DNA of 64,000 bases from Bidens hawaiensis (Eukaryota; Streptophyta; Magnoliopsida; Asterales; Asteraceae), in NCBI GenBank assembly GCA_021521415.1, contig JAIQDT010001948.1, positions 248,001 to 312,000 of the forward strand, read 5' to 3'. A program made the translations under genes and the position numbers. Numbering within the stretch: the stretch's first letter is position 1; every line of letters starts with the position of its first letter. Under the pieces are notes generated by a model, which was not told where the DNA came from, did no database searches, and saw only the letters and a program-made list of their open reading frames with translations. Positions 34,259 to 56,400 of this stretch are shown one piece after another.

Positions 34259-36796
34259 TATATACATGTTAGAGATCTTGTAATTTTGATAACTTGTCAA
34301 TATGTATTATATAATTTGTTGTACAACAACACATAAGTAGTTGTTAGAACCAAAACAAATGTATAAGTTTGAGCTTGTATTTTAATATATGGGAGTGTCA
34401 TTGTTAACATACTGGCATTAAATATACTTTGTTTAGGAGTGTGATGTCTTTGTGAAAGTTTGTGTCGCTCGCACTTTTGACACGTTAGTTTACATATGTG
34501 TTCGTCGGAAGTTTGCTATCATAGTTACTCTCGGGCTATGTTATGGTTGCGGAAGAGGGTGCAAGGTGATGAGTTGGCAGGTGCGGGAGAGTGAAGATTG
34601 AAGAACACTGCTCCCGCCTACTCTCTCCCCTCATGATGTATTTTTAGTAATCAACGTGGTCACCATCTCGCTTGTCACACATTTGGAATTTGATTGTCGG
34701 GTGAGGTGGCATAGGTTATGGCTAGGTTTTATTCGTTTACAATAACAAATCCTGACTTAGGGAACTTGACCAACAACTTAAATTTCTAGATTGACGGTGA
34801 TAGTTGGGTCTTTGAGATATTTTAATTCTATGACTAGCCCCATTGGTGACATTTATCTTTGTTCAGTTGACACCTTGATTTAAATAAAAAAAAGGTAAAT
34901 TACTTTCTTTGCAACCAAACTTCACGATCCGTTCGTTGCACCGACCAAAGTCACAACTGGTTGCCCAATATTTTATTATTAAACATAACACATGATTTTA
35001 TCTTATTGGTTCTATTAATTTCCTTTTTTCTCTTTTCTTCCTTTCTATAATTAATTATACTTATAGTTATTTAATAAATTTTTTTTTCAAAAATACAACT
35101 AAATATACATTTTTACTTCTCCTTTTTAAAACTCAAATAGAAATATTCAAAAAAAAGAGAACTCTTATAGTTTTTTAATATAACTGTACAATCTGGGTTA
35201 ACCAGAAGTTGAGTTTTTCTCTAAATAATTTTTGTTTGTGTTTTAAATAATCATAAATCATATTTGTTTTTTTTAATAAACAAATTTGTTTGGGTTGGTT
35301 TATGACCGTGAGTGAAAAATTGGTTTTGGTTGGGTTGTGTATGTGGAATGGAGAGAAATTGGTATTTTAATGAAAAGTTGGGTTGTGAATGAAAGTAATC
35401 TATAAATGCATAACTGTAGATGAGTTTGGTTAGAAATTTGTATGTTAGGTCACGTGAAGCTTTCTCAAATTGCCTGGTTTTTTTGTGGATATTATGACAA
35501 AACAAGACCCCTTTGTTCTTGAACAAATATTTTTGTTTTTTTATTGAGGGGGGGGGGGGGGGGGGGGCGGGGAGGTTTAACATTCACTCGGTTACGTTTT
35601 GGTTCTCCCGAGGAAGAATCCATTGAAAAGGCTTATGGAATTGGATGTCCTTGTGGTATGGTATTATCGTATTAAATTCTTTAGTGTATCCTCAGTAAAT
35701 TAACTTGCGGCTTACTTCAACTCTATATAATTTGATAAAGGGGGCAAAATCTCCGTTCTATTCTTTACACAACCTTTTGGTATTGCGGAGACTACTTAAT
35801 GCTTTGGTTTTTACTAAGATTAAAAAACCTCTCTTTAACTGTGGGATAATATCAAGGCTCAATTGTTCTCATGGGTATCTCTATCCACCACCATTGCTCT
35901 ACACGGTCCTCACCTCTCTGCTCTCAGCTCTCCTACTTATGAAGTGCTAGCTTTTGTTCACGAGCTTGAAATTCAATTTGTTTATTGATATTTAAATCAT
36001 TTTAGTCTTCTATTTTGTGCTTTGTATTTGTCTAACTTCTCGCTAGCTTTCTTTAATTTTCCATCTTATAAAAAAGCCAAATACGTAGTTTTCACTTTTC
36101 ATCAACTAGTACACATATTTATATAACTTTGTACGACCAACGAATCCTCCAAATGAGTTAATGGCTAAATTCATCACATTGGGACACACTCATCTTGGCC
36201 AACGCCCGTAAACACTCGCCTAAAGGCACGAACATGCGGTGATATAAAACTTGTTCAATGATCCAACTAGTGTACTGGTCTCTCATCATCACCCTGATGT
36301 CTCTGAATGAATTGAACCTAAGTCACATAAATAATAGAACACTTAAGCCTCTCCCTTACCGCTTCACGGGTACCGCTAGCCCATTGGCATATTTACGTTA
36401 TCTTAAATCCAACTTTTATAAAATCTAAGTTTTTACATTTTTCTTGATTCAAATCATTACACAAATTTTAGAAACGAAAAAAAAACATATATCTATCAGA
36501 GTGACAGTAGGTGTAGGACCGAACCCAGTGCTTGTAACCTCCATCACACGTGTAAAACCAAACCACTACTAACCCGTACCCAATCATCACCCCCCTTCAC
36601 ACGCTTGCTCACCATCAGACTCAGACGCCGCAAGCAGTAGTCAGAAACCAACAGCAAACAATCAAAAATATTATTATTATTATCTCGATCTCACTTTAAT
36701 TCATTGCCGTGTAATCCGAACGACTTACAACAGATCTCAATCTCAATTGGAACCAACCGATTGTTATTATTATTATTATTAATTCTATAGTCAGAT
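34259..36796. other. Intergenic; no gene seen
   Basis: 3' flank of the zinc-ribbon gene, then AT-rich DNA. A G run is at 35548-35572. From about 36500 the DNA is C/A-rich, with ATT trinucleotide runs at about 36670 and 36760, and probably forms the promoter and 5' UTR of the ARF-GAP gene. The frame at 35705-35950 lacks coding character. Confidence 0.4.
35548..35572 (+). repeat. Poly-G tract
   Basis: Twenty consecutive G, then C and GGGG. It could form a G-quadruplex and is a place where assemblies often miscount bases. Confidence 0.85.
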
Positions 36797-45965
<9,169 letters not shown>

Positions 45966-48900
45966 GCGGTGGTTAAAAGTGTATGATAAAGCGCGATATT
46001 CATAAAGAAAAAGGATCAACTTATTTTCCGTGTTGGGGATTGTAAACCATTTGTAGAGGGAAGATACAGTTTTCAACTTTTACTTTGATTTCATATGTTT
46101 TTATGATACATTCATGAGGATGATTTATTTTGTTTTAACTTTTGTTTTGTTTATGTATAATGATAAGATCATGCTCTACCTATTTTAATGTTGATAGTAT
46201 ATCTGGTATATAGTGTACATTGCGACCGTGAGAGGAGAGTAGGTCACGTAGGAGTGTGACGCTCACTTAATACCATGTCGGGATGTATGATTGTGTGAGA
46301 TGAGCGGTGAACTAAACGAGCACCTGAAGAGTGTTCACGAGTGATGATGTTTGATAAACTAGCCAGCCAGTTACATGGGGATGTCTTATTACATTTTGAC
46401 TTTAATGGGTTGCAACAACCGCGCCAGGTTTAACACCAAACTCCTTAGCAAATAATTTGAACTAAAACAAGTAACTATGAAACTTAAGGTGGTGTGATGG
46501 TGTCAAAAGGATTAAATACGTAAAAAACAATTCTACCAAAAGGATATAAAACACGCAAAATTAATTATTAATTAATTAATAATACATGCAAAATAAATAA
46601 ATAAGGAGCAACATGCCTAGGTTTCGAACACAAATCTACACAAGCACAAACAAGAAATATCATACTACAGAAGCCTCATGTAGAGGTGGGAAAAACTGGT
46701 TATAGACCCAACCTAGAACCGGACCCAGTCCTACCCGACTTGCATGTACGACTGTATCAGATTCAGTTCGTCGGAAAAATCATACACGGACCTGCTAGTC
46801 CCGGTTCCACCTCTACCTGGTCAAAACCCAGTCAAAACCTGGTCAACTATCCTATCTTACCTTGAAGTGGTTCTTAAATTTTGTTGACCAAACCCGTCAA
46901 TCCGAAACAGTTCCTACCTGATTCCAGTCTCTGAAAATACCCAATTTGTGCACCTCGAGGCTCGAACTCGAACCTCATATATCAAGCTGATTAAAGTAGG
47001 TCTAATTTTGGGGCTCAATGCAGAAAACTATACTCATCAATTCTTAGAAGTGGGCCTCAAAATTGGTTTAAGTAATTTTGGGCCTCAATGCATAGTAATG
47101 AGGTGCGCAAATCGGATTTTTTCTAATACCCGGGTTCGGGTATGGAACCGGTTTCAGGTATGATCGGGTATTGGAAAATCGGGCATTGAGAGAAATCAGG
47201 TAGGGTATTGAGGAGAAAAACTCAACCCTATGTACCCGGGTAGGGTATGATCGGGTTCGGGTATAACCGGGTATGTGTCCGAGTACGACTGGGTATTTCT
47301 ACCCGGTTTTGAATTTGGAATTTTTGTATACATTTTTTAATTTGTTTAAAATTTAAATTTGCTTTGTAATTTATAAAAATAATTAAACTATATTACATAA
47401 ACTATAAATCCACTTAATTACAAATTATTTACTTAGTAATATACATTTTACAAAAACTTAAACATAAAAGTTGTGAAGTAAACATAAAAATATACTATAA
47501 AAACTCATGTATTCTTTCGGGTATTAGAAAATTGGTATCGGGTATCGGGTATAGGGTATGACCGGGTTCGGGTATGACCGGGTATAAATCGGGTATAGTT
47601 CTGGGTACGGGTATTGACCTCAAAATGCATACCCTATCCATACCCTACGGATAGGGTTGGTTCCGGTTTCGGGTATAGAATACCCGGATATAAAAAAACC
47701 GGTTCCGGGTTTTTTGTGCACCTCAGTACTTGACACTTGTCTGCTCAAAATTGGTTTGTTTATGTGTAAAATACTTCTCTATTAGAATACTTCTCTATAT
47801 TTATAATAATTGAACACTAATGATTATGTACATAATAATTATATAATATAATAAGTGTTTTTAAGTCAACATGGTATAAACCATTAATTGTAGCCCTTAA
47901 CCCGTTAACCGTAATCAACACAATTCTGGCTACAGTTCACAATGATACAAGAGTTCATATTCTCGTTGATGTAAATCACCAATAAAGATTTCAAATCATA
48001 TACTAAACTTAAATAAACCGCTTTTATTAAATACAAAAAGTGTTTCTTGTTATGTCGTCCAGACAAATATTTGATGCTAAAAACAAAACACTCTAAACAA
48101 AGTGTTTAACTATATGAAAAAGACAATAATATAATATAATATAATTGTTGCAACTTACAGTATTGAAATAATTAAGTAACTATATCCTGTATATATTTGG
48201 CGTCTTGTCTACTCAACTGTTACCATACATACTCATGAGAAGAACAAACGATTTTTGTGTGTTCATTGATGTATATATTTGGCGTCTTGTCTAACATTAT
48301 CATTTTTACAACGTTTTTAATAGAAAAAATGTTATAAAGAAGGTGATAGCTATTAGAGTTTGTATATTAGGTTTAAACATGGTTGGTTAAGTATATCAGA
48401 GCTTGTTACAAAAGCCTTTAAAAAAGTAAACACCAAAGATTAAAAAGTCTTGAGTTCAAGTCTTCTGGAAAACAGAAATTTATCGTTCATAAAAAAAGTC
48501 TATTAGTGCTTCTTATCGGGTTAGACTTTCTCAATAGAGAAGTATATAATGCCATATATAGAGAACCTCCTAACCTTAATAGATAAAATGGTCATAAAAT
48601 AAATTGACTAGTTATAAATAGCGGGTTGTAAAGTGATTAAAAATTTAACTTTTAAATTTTATATTATGGGTTAAGTTATTATATAAAAAAGGACAAAAAT
48701 GAGATAATTTTTATACACACAAAAAAACCCTTAAACTATAATGAAATTTTAATAAAAAAAAATTATAACTCAAAATTTAATAAAAAAATGAAAAATATAA
48801 AAATTAAAAAATGTATCCACAGTCTTCCCCGTCCTAAAAAAACTCGAAAATGATACAATGTTGAGGAAAAAACATCATTGTGTCTTGTATTTATTTTCGT

Positions 48901-49544
48901 CATTGATTGTGTCTTTTTGGTACCGTCGCTACCGAATCGGTACCAAAGTTTTGAATTTTCGGTATCGGTATTTCCCGAATTTTACCTTAAATACCGGTAT
49001 AGAACCGAACATTTCAATACCGATTCCAAAAAAATGTGTTTTTTGGTAATGATACGATACCGAGCTCATCCCTAAAGTCCACTGCATACGTGGCGTTTTA
49101 ACTAATCAAAGTATAACACATAGTCTGATCAAATTTGGTTCAATAAACATCATTGTGCTAAGAGAGATGGGAACAAGATGGTGGGGTTTTTAATTTCAAA
49201 CATCGATTTTCATCAAAACAAAAAAAACAAAACAAAACAAAAACTCGTAAGAAGCTAGAAAACCAAACTAAAAAAAATAATAAAATAGATTACAAGCAAA
49301 AGTTACACGAATCTTTTCACAACAAGTTTTTGAAAGATGTTCCTTTTTTAATCCAAAGAAAACCCTAACGATTTAATATCCTTGACAGATTTTAAAAAGG
49401 CAAGCCGGCTTGTTAGAGAAAATGCACCAACACGCCAAGAAATGCAACATGACACTAGCAGTTCACTGGTACTCAAAAGTTGCAACGAATGTGTACGAAA
49501 GTGTGAATATATAGTATTCTATGAAAGATTTATAACTTGATTAA
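45966..49544. other. Intergenic, AT-rich, with repeats but no gene
   Basis: 3' UTR of AGD5, then repeats: a TIR element at 47099-47725, and a block with TACCG/CGGTA repeats at about 48918-49070 that resembles another decayed MITE (GGTACCGTCG...TACCGAGCTCATCCCTAAA). Frames at 46948 and 48858 are not gene-like. Confidence 0.45.
47099..47725. repeat. TIR element rich in CGGGTAT
   Basis: The left TGAGGTGCGCAAATCGG and right CCGG...TTTTTGTGCACCTCA form imperfect inverted ends. The terminal thirds repeat CGGGTATGACCGGGT and GGGTTCGGGTAT many times, and the centre is AT-rich. A non-autonomous DNA element is the likeliest reading. Confidence 0.6.
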
Positions 49545-49569
49545 CTAGTTTAAGTGGAATAAGTTTTGT

Positions 49570-50392
49570 AGATATTTTTTTTTGAAATACCAACATTTAA
49601 TTCTCATTCCATAGAAACATTTAAACGATTTACAATGAAGTGGCAGGTAAGCGGGTAACAAGCTGCGCCGCAACTCCCTTTTGGATAGCAAACCCAATCC
49701 AACTAAAATAAAGTTTTGATTCTTATGGGCCGATACGTTACTATACACAACTTTCTGAACCCTATTCAAAAGGTCCACGGCATCCGGAGCTAAGAAACCA
49801 AAAGTGTCAAAGGCGAAGGGGATAAACACGTGTTGATTCTCCAAACAAGCTCTCTCGTGTTTAGCAACCTTGCCCGATGCCGCCTTCAATGCTGCCTGGC
49901 CTGCTACAAATCCAGTGTCCCTAATCCCGACAAGAGGGGACACTCCTGTGAGGTCGACACAAGCGTGTTTCCCCCCTACCCACCCAAAAACAAGTATATC
50001 GGCCGGTCGTAATGTAGATCTTTCTTCTTGAGGATCCGTAAGAAAGTTTACGGGGGCTTCCTTTTTAGCTGAAATTCCGGCTCGTTTAAGAACATCGCAT
50101 AGAACATCCCTCACCAAATCATGCATGTACTTAAACCAGGCAACTCTTTGCAGTGAACCGCATTCTCGCCAAAAGAATCCAATCAAACCTTACGGCAAAC
50201 CGGGCACGGCTCATCTACCGGAAACAAAGGGATCATTAACCGATACTTCAGGATGGCCCGGTACTCCAAAGCCGACATATGTTGGCCCAATCCTTCAATA
50301 GGGAGAACACTTAAGAAATCTTGAGCCCGAGGAGTCCGAAGACACTCAAACACCGCTTTCTGACGAGGGGATAAATCAAACTTCATTTCCAA
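49570..50392 (-). pseudogene. Broken 3' end of a non-LTR-type element: CCHC motif plus possible RLE-like nuclease
   Basis: Minus-strand frame starting MEMKFDLSPRQ... has CPVCRK, an in-frame TGA (about 50183), LDSFGENAVHC in the same frame, then a one-base shift into KYMHDLVRDVL...RPADILVFGWVGGKHACVDLTGVSP and AFDTFGFLAPDAVDLLNRVQ. The CPVC...HAVHC spacing gives a CCHC zinc motif. RPAD...CVDLT resembles the PD-(D/E)xK core of restriction-like endonucleases found at the C-terminus of some non-LTR retrotransposons. The plus strand has TTTTTTTTT at about 49573-49581, i.e. a poly-A on the element's 3' end. This protein type is repeated widely in plant genomes. 5' truncation, stop and frameshift mark it as dead. 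The nuclease reading is inference. Confidence 0.6.
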
Positions 50393-51889
50393 ACTCTTGA
50401 TGATTTCATTTAGGTAAATGGATTGTGTGGTTCACGTCTTCATGAATTGACCCGTCTAACATCTTATTTTATTAAAATTTTATTTAAAAATTTGTTTTGC
50501 GTGGGGATTAAATTGATTGGGTATTTTTGCGTTCATGACAAATTTCATTGTTAGTGTGCGGTTCAACAGTCAACCCATAATCGTCCCATTTAATAACCCT
50601 ACCTTAAATGATTCTTATATAATTTAATTATAAGACTTTATTAGGTTTGGGTGTCATATTCAAACTGAAGCACATATATTTTATTTAGACTTGCTGATTT
50701 TCCATTTACAAACCTTAAAAATAATATCGGCATAATGTGGTCTACATTTCAAAGTCTTTCTTCTCAAATTGTTATGTATTTTTACCAAACGGTTATTCTT
50801 AATAATGAATAATAGAATATATTGTAAATTATTATACATGTTTTAAGCATCAAAACACGTACCTTAACATGCCTAAATTATGCTAAATTTCATAACCTAT
50901 AACTGGTCAAAGTGATATCTACTCTTTAGATATCATAAACTCTTAAACTATACGTAGTGGACGAAAACAATAAATTTCATAACCTATAACTGGTCAACCG
51001 TCAAAGAAGTGATGAAGATGAAATTAATTTTCGGAGATGAATTTCAAATAAAACCAAAACCCACTTTTTTGAAAACTCACGTAGAAGATAGAAAACGTTT
51101 GAAACATCACGTTAAATATTGTTTTCATCAGGTAAGTTTTCATGTAAAATACAACGTATAAGACGAATTTGATTTGAAATATAATATGGTAGATGGGATG
51201 GGAGCATTGAAATATGTTAGATTTTGATTGGTTGTTGAAATCTCACGGGGAAATTTTTAATATCACGTGGAGGATGGATTTGGATAGATTATATTGTAAA
51301 TTTTGAATTTTGATAGGTTATTTTGAAAATCTCTCCCTTAAGAAGGATTATTTTGGAAATTTTTTCTAAAAGAAATTGATTAAGGTTTAATCGGTTTTAT
51401 AAGTTCAATTATTATTATTTTTTAAAAGATGCGTTTGATGCCCATTGGACGGTTTAATTAATGCATGACAGATGTGTAGTTGTAGTTCTGTTGTCAGTAG
51501 CTTGCTTGCTTACTGAACATAGTTGTACGTTTACAATAGTAAATTAATAATAGTTAATGAAAATTGGTGCAGTTGAATAAAATTAAAATAATATGTGACA
51601 TGACAAGTCACTTAGCCTGTCTTTATGGCTCTTCAAAACACATAACATAAGCTATGTCCCTAGACAAATCATGAGATTCTTTTCACTTTCTATAAATATT
51701 TTCGACTTTTGAGATTCTTTTTACACTTTCTATAAATAATAAATATTTTCAAGTTTTTTTTTCAAATTAGTGTTGGTAAAATGAATGGTTATTTTGTATC
51801 TTACAATTGAATTAGGAAACACCCCCCCTCCCCCCTCAAATAACTCATTTATATAATATGGTTTTCAAATTTGTCCCATTGATATCTCG
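50393..51889. other. Intergenic, AT-rich, no gene seen
   Basis: Long AT-rich DNA without coding frames. A short direct repeat AATTTCATAACCTATAACTGGTCAA occurs near 50886 and 50973. No RNA gene recognised. Confidence 0.4.
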
Positions 51890-52096
51890 TCGCCGGCGAC
51901 ATATTAGTGAACACCGACGATGTGTTAACATGACATATGGTTGACGATGCGTTATATTGCTAACATATGGTAGCAGCGATGCGTTAATGATTAAAGCAGG
52001 GGTTCCACGATGCGTTAGTTGATAACGCATCGCTGCTACCCTATGTTAGCAACATAACGCATCGTCCACACTATGTTATGTCAACAAGTAGCCGAC
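51890..52096. repeat. Hairpin repeat interrupted by element C
   Basis: GCTAACATATGGTAGCAGCG...TTA (about 51958-51987) pairs with TAACGCATCGCTGCTACC...GTTAGC (about 52023-52051), and the outer TGACATATGGTTGACGATGCG pairs with CGCATCGTCCACACTATG...GTCA. A perfect 12-bp palindrome GTCGCCGGCGAC lies near 51889. The hairpin stem is about 60-70 nt with a ~35-nt loop. Element C begins at 52097, so the right end is probably displaced. Confidence 0.65.
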
Positions 52097-52933
52097 TGAA
52101 GAAGCGTGTATCGACTTACTTGTATACGATTAACGTTCCTCGGGTACGAGTGTGCTATATCACCGATGGTTTTCCGGGATACGAGTTCTTCCACCTACAA
52201 AACGAACAGCACCGTGAGCTTACCCCTCAGAAAGGGACAGAGGGGTCCTCTTTGGGGTAACCCTCCGGTGTGAGAATCAGGTATTGTAGGAGAAGATAAT
52301 CAAGATGTGAAAATGAGTAAAGGACTTAGAGTATATTTTCTTGCCTGCCTCCAGCTGTGGAGGGGGTGTGGTATTTATAGTATTAGGGTTTCCAATGATT
52401 GGGCTCATACCCAATTAGGGTCTTTTTGGCCTCCTCCTATTGCTTCGCGCCACGTGTACTTAGGACACCTGGTGCTTTTTCATTGATTATTCTCTGACCA
52501 AGGTATTTCACCTGACCCATGTGCCATCACGTGGTGGCACATGGGCTTTGCTGAGTTGTCCACCCTTCATAGGCAGCTGTCAACATCAGCACATTCTTTA
52601 TTCCTTAAAAGATACCTTCTCGAAGGTTGCCTGATGAGTACAATCATGGTTGTCATTATCCTGATTTGGATTAGACTATTGTCTCATTTGTTGTGTGTCG
52701 CTTACGCGCGGCCTTTATGCGCCTATCCCGGGGATGCGCAAGGTCTTCTCTTTATTCTCACAGATGTTTCATACGCTTGCGCGTATGTGATATGCGCCAC
52801 GCGCAGATGTTTCATGCGCTTGCGCATAGGTTTTGGCTTTGTGTCTTTATGACATCCTGATTTCAAGCCTCTTGTCTATATCTTGTGGGTTGACCCGCCC
52901 CGCTCGATGTTAAGGCGGGTGCATACCCCTTCA
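52097..52933 (-). repeat. 3' LTR of element C (837 bp)
   Basis: It begins TGAAGAAGCG and ends CCCTTCA. Shared blocks with LTR A include CACCGTGAGCT, GGTAACCCTCCGG-GTGAGAATCAG and GTATTTATAG. No second copy in the window. Confidence 0.75.
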
Positions 52934-52952
52934 AGCCCCCCCAGTCTAATGT
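52934..52952 (-). promoter_or_regulatory. Polypurine tract of element C
   Basis: Minus-strand TTAGACTGGGGGGGCT directly precedes the LTR and parallels GGACTGGGGGGACT in element A. Confidence 0.7.
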
Positions 52953-53298
52953 GTGTATTGTCTCGCGCGAGCGAGGTAAGATAGATATTAGACTTAATAG
53001 TTTGCTTTAATAGGGCTTGTTTTTTCTTTTTCTTTTCTTGTACGCGCGTTGCGCGAAATTCCATCCATTTGGTTAAAACGAATCGTCAATGCACGTGGTT
53101 GGTTGGTGTTGACATGCATCAGAGATAGAGACGTTATGTGTCAGACCTTTCGTGTGCTCGAGGTGCTACAGTGGCCTTTCACGTCTCCTCATGCAGTGTC
53201 AGGAATACGTGTCGCGCTTATGTTGGCCTACGCCTGCGAGTGGGGGCGCGTGAGCGTAGATCTGATTATTACTTGTTTATCTTTCTCTCCCCTGGGCC

Positions 53299-53305
53299 TA
53301 TAAAA
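53299..53305 (+). promoter_or_regulatory. TATA box of the antisense gene in element C
   Basis: TATAAAA after GGGCC, followed by a CT-rich leader (TTTTTTCTTCATCTTCACTG), lies about 143 bp before the ATG at 53448. Layout equals that of element A. Confidence 0.55.
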
Positions 53306-53447
53306 CCAAACCATTTGAACGGTTTTTTCTTCATCTTCACTGTCATTTTCAGAGCTTTTGCTTATCATTTACATTCCGATTAAGAGCTTTCGTCTTCATC
53401 CCAGAATTCCGTGCTTAAAGTAACCATATTGTTCGATTCGCAATTGT

Positions 53448-56400
53448 ATGTCTGATAACCCAGACACCACAATTTCCCCTAGTAAAGGTCGAGTAAAATC
53501 AGTGGTTATGTCTACTTTGAAGAAAACCGGCAAGGGTATTCGGGTTGCCGAGGCTTCGTCGGAGGAGGGGGGAAAGAATAACACGGCGAAAAGATGGGAC
53601 GAGATCCCCTGCAAGTTGAAACAGCCTGAGCTTGATAGTCTCATTGCTTCACAGGGTTTTCTCCCTGAGTATGGTTGTCTGCTCCCGGCAGCCGGGCAGA
53701 CGGCGGCGGATCCTCCCGCCGGCTATATCTCTTTATATTCTCACTTTCTTACTCACTGTAACCTTCGTCTTCCGATGACAATGTTTATAGGTGCGCTCCT
53801 TCAATTTTATGGGATTCACATATCCCAAGTTCACCCTTTTTGGTTGGTGCGCATGACTCATTTTGAGTTTATGTGCAAAGCTCAGCGCGAAGAGCCTACT
53901 CCACGCCGCTTTTAATATTTCTATAAACCAAAGGTTCAAGATTCTTGGTTGTCGTTTACTCCGCGCAGTCAGAAGGTTAAATGCTCTACTGTCACTTTTA
54001 AGAGCCTTCATGACTGGACTGAGAAGTTTTTCTACGTCAAAGCAGGTGTTATTCCAATCCACATGACTATGCGCGCGATCACTTCTGCGCCCGCGGATGA
54101 CAATGTCCTTAAGAACCCAACGGGCACATGGGTTAAAAAATTAACTGCTGAACCATCCCCCGCCAAGAATATTTGCGAGGAAGCGTTGGTGGGGGTTGGT
54201 ATGAGCAAGAGGTGGACTGACAGCGAGACTGAGCCTGTCATCCATGTTGATGGCTCAGGTGGGTTGTTTGTTCATTGCATTAATTTTGCGCGAGTATAAT
54301 TCGTTTTGCTAATATCACTTGTCTTGTTTTATGCAGAAAGCAAGGAATACATCCACGCCGCCTATGACGAGCATACAGAAGGTGGCTCTGTCGCCCTGAA
54401 CGCTGGGGAAGTTGCTTTCCCTGATCGTTTCGATGATATGTTCATCCCTGTCGACTTAGAATTTTGCTTTGACAGCGATGCGCCTGGTAAGCCCTTGTAT
54501 TTGTGTTTAGGCCCTTAGAATACCAAATTTGGTTTTAACATTTCTGTTGCGCGTATTGTAGATGCGCTCGCTAATTATGGGTTGGAGCCTGTGGAAGAGG
54601 AAGGGGAGGAGGAAGAAGCTGAAGCGCAAAAACTCAAGCGCAAGGCTAAAGGCAAGACTGGCGCAGGGGCCAGTAAAAAACAGAAAAAAGATGATGCCTC
54701 TGTTGCCCAGAATCTTCCTCCTACTCAAGCGAAGGGACTTGAGAAAACCAAGGGTTTTACTTCCAAGTTTTCCTCGTCTTCTTTGCCTCAAGGTGTGGGC
54801 AGTCCTCCAGTCCACACGAGGTATGGTGCTGCCACCTCATCTCTGCGCGCGGCGGACAAGAGAAGCGGTGCTGCGCTTGCTGTTTCGTCTTCTCCAACAG
54901 GTATACTTTGTTTATATTTTGTGGTTTTATGAGCGTGATTCCGATAGAGTTATTAATGAAGCTTTGTTCACTCAAATGTTTGTAGAGCCGGCAACGTTGG
55001 TGGCTCAACCTCAGTCGCAGCAAGGTGCCAAGGCTATGCCGAATGTTGTTTTGAAGTCCTCTGTTTTGCCCTCAAAAAGGGGGAAAATGGACTTCATGGC
55101 GATGCTTAATTCGAGAACTGCGGTGCGCCAAGGTATTTATTGCGCTTTGATTGTCTGATTTGTTCCTTTAGTTCAAGTCATGAATCATTTCTCCATGTTG
55201 GTTTTTTCATAGGAATTATAGCTGGTACACAAGCTGCTGGTGGCACTGCTAGCGCTGGCGCCGTTAGTTCTGCTCCTGCTCCAACAAGTACTGAATCTCC
55301 CCTTATTGGGATCACTAAGGAGCAGGAGACTATACTTCGCGCTACTCTAACAGCGTCACGACCTCCCTCACCTCCTCCTGCGTGCAGCCCTCCTCGTGAG
55401 ACTATTTTTGATTCTTTCAAGTCGCAGGAGAAGAGACCTGTTATAGAGGATGATGAGGAAGTTGATTTTGAAAATTCTGATGGTGGCCGCGTAAGCCCTA
55501 CAGCGCCACGCGATTTCGTGGCGCAGCCATCTTCTCATGGGGCAGGCAGGAGCTCATCAGCTGGCGCTAATCTTTCTGCCGGTTCTCCTCAGGTATAAGT
55601 TTATTTTGCTCCGCTGTGCAGACTTCCAAGTTAGTGTTTAGATAACTAAAACGTTTCTTTGCGTTGCTTTGTGTTTGTAGGGAGCCGATCACATATACCG
55701 CCCGAGCTGGAGTATCACTGAAGAAAGCTCATTCCAATCCTTGGGCGTATGTGAAGACTTTTGGGCTCACTCTGTTCCTCCAGCTGAAAGGAGGTTTCAA
55801 GAGGACCGCGCTCGCGTGGATTTGCTTAATGACCACCTTTTTGCTGGGTCTGCGTTTTTTGCTGCCTCCCAAGAGCTTCGCAATGATTATATAAAGGTAC
55901 GTGATGCCCTTGTGGAGGCCAAGCAAGAGGCTAAGATTTCTGCTTGGAATCTTTCTGATGCCCGAGAGAAAGCTGAGAAACTCCAAGCAGAACTTAGTGA
56001 GAATCGGGCAAGTTCCAACGCTGCTTTTGTGAAGCGCGGGCTTAAGCTGCAAGCTGCGCGGGAGAAACTGCAAGTGGCAGAGGCAGATGCGGCAAAGCAC
56101 GCGCGTCAAGCGCGTGACCTGGAAATGGCAGTGGAGGCGCGTGACCAAACTATTGCGCAGGTCAATATTGAAAAATCTTTGTTGGAAAGCGAGGTTGCGC
56201 GCCTGAAAGAAGAGCTTGTTGCTGCGCAAGCAGAGAAGAAATAGGCCTTGGCGGCGGCGGCGTCCGAAAAGGAAGAGCTGAAGCAAGCCAAAGAAACTGT
56301 TGAGTTGTTAAACTCTCAGATTCCTGCTTTTGAGGCGTCTGTTTCTTCTCTTGCGCAGGATCGTCATTGGCTGATTTCACAGGGTGTGACTCGTTGCGCT

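Noticed and set aside
35251..35583. 110-residue minus-strand frame starting with a proline run
   Set aside because: The prolines come from the poly-G tract; the rest is AT-rich without domain or splice support.
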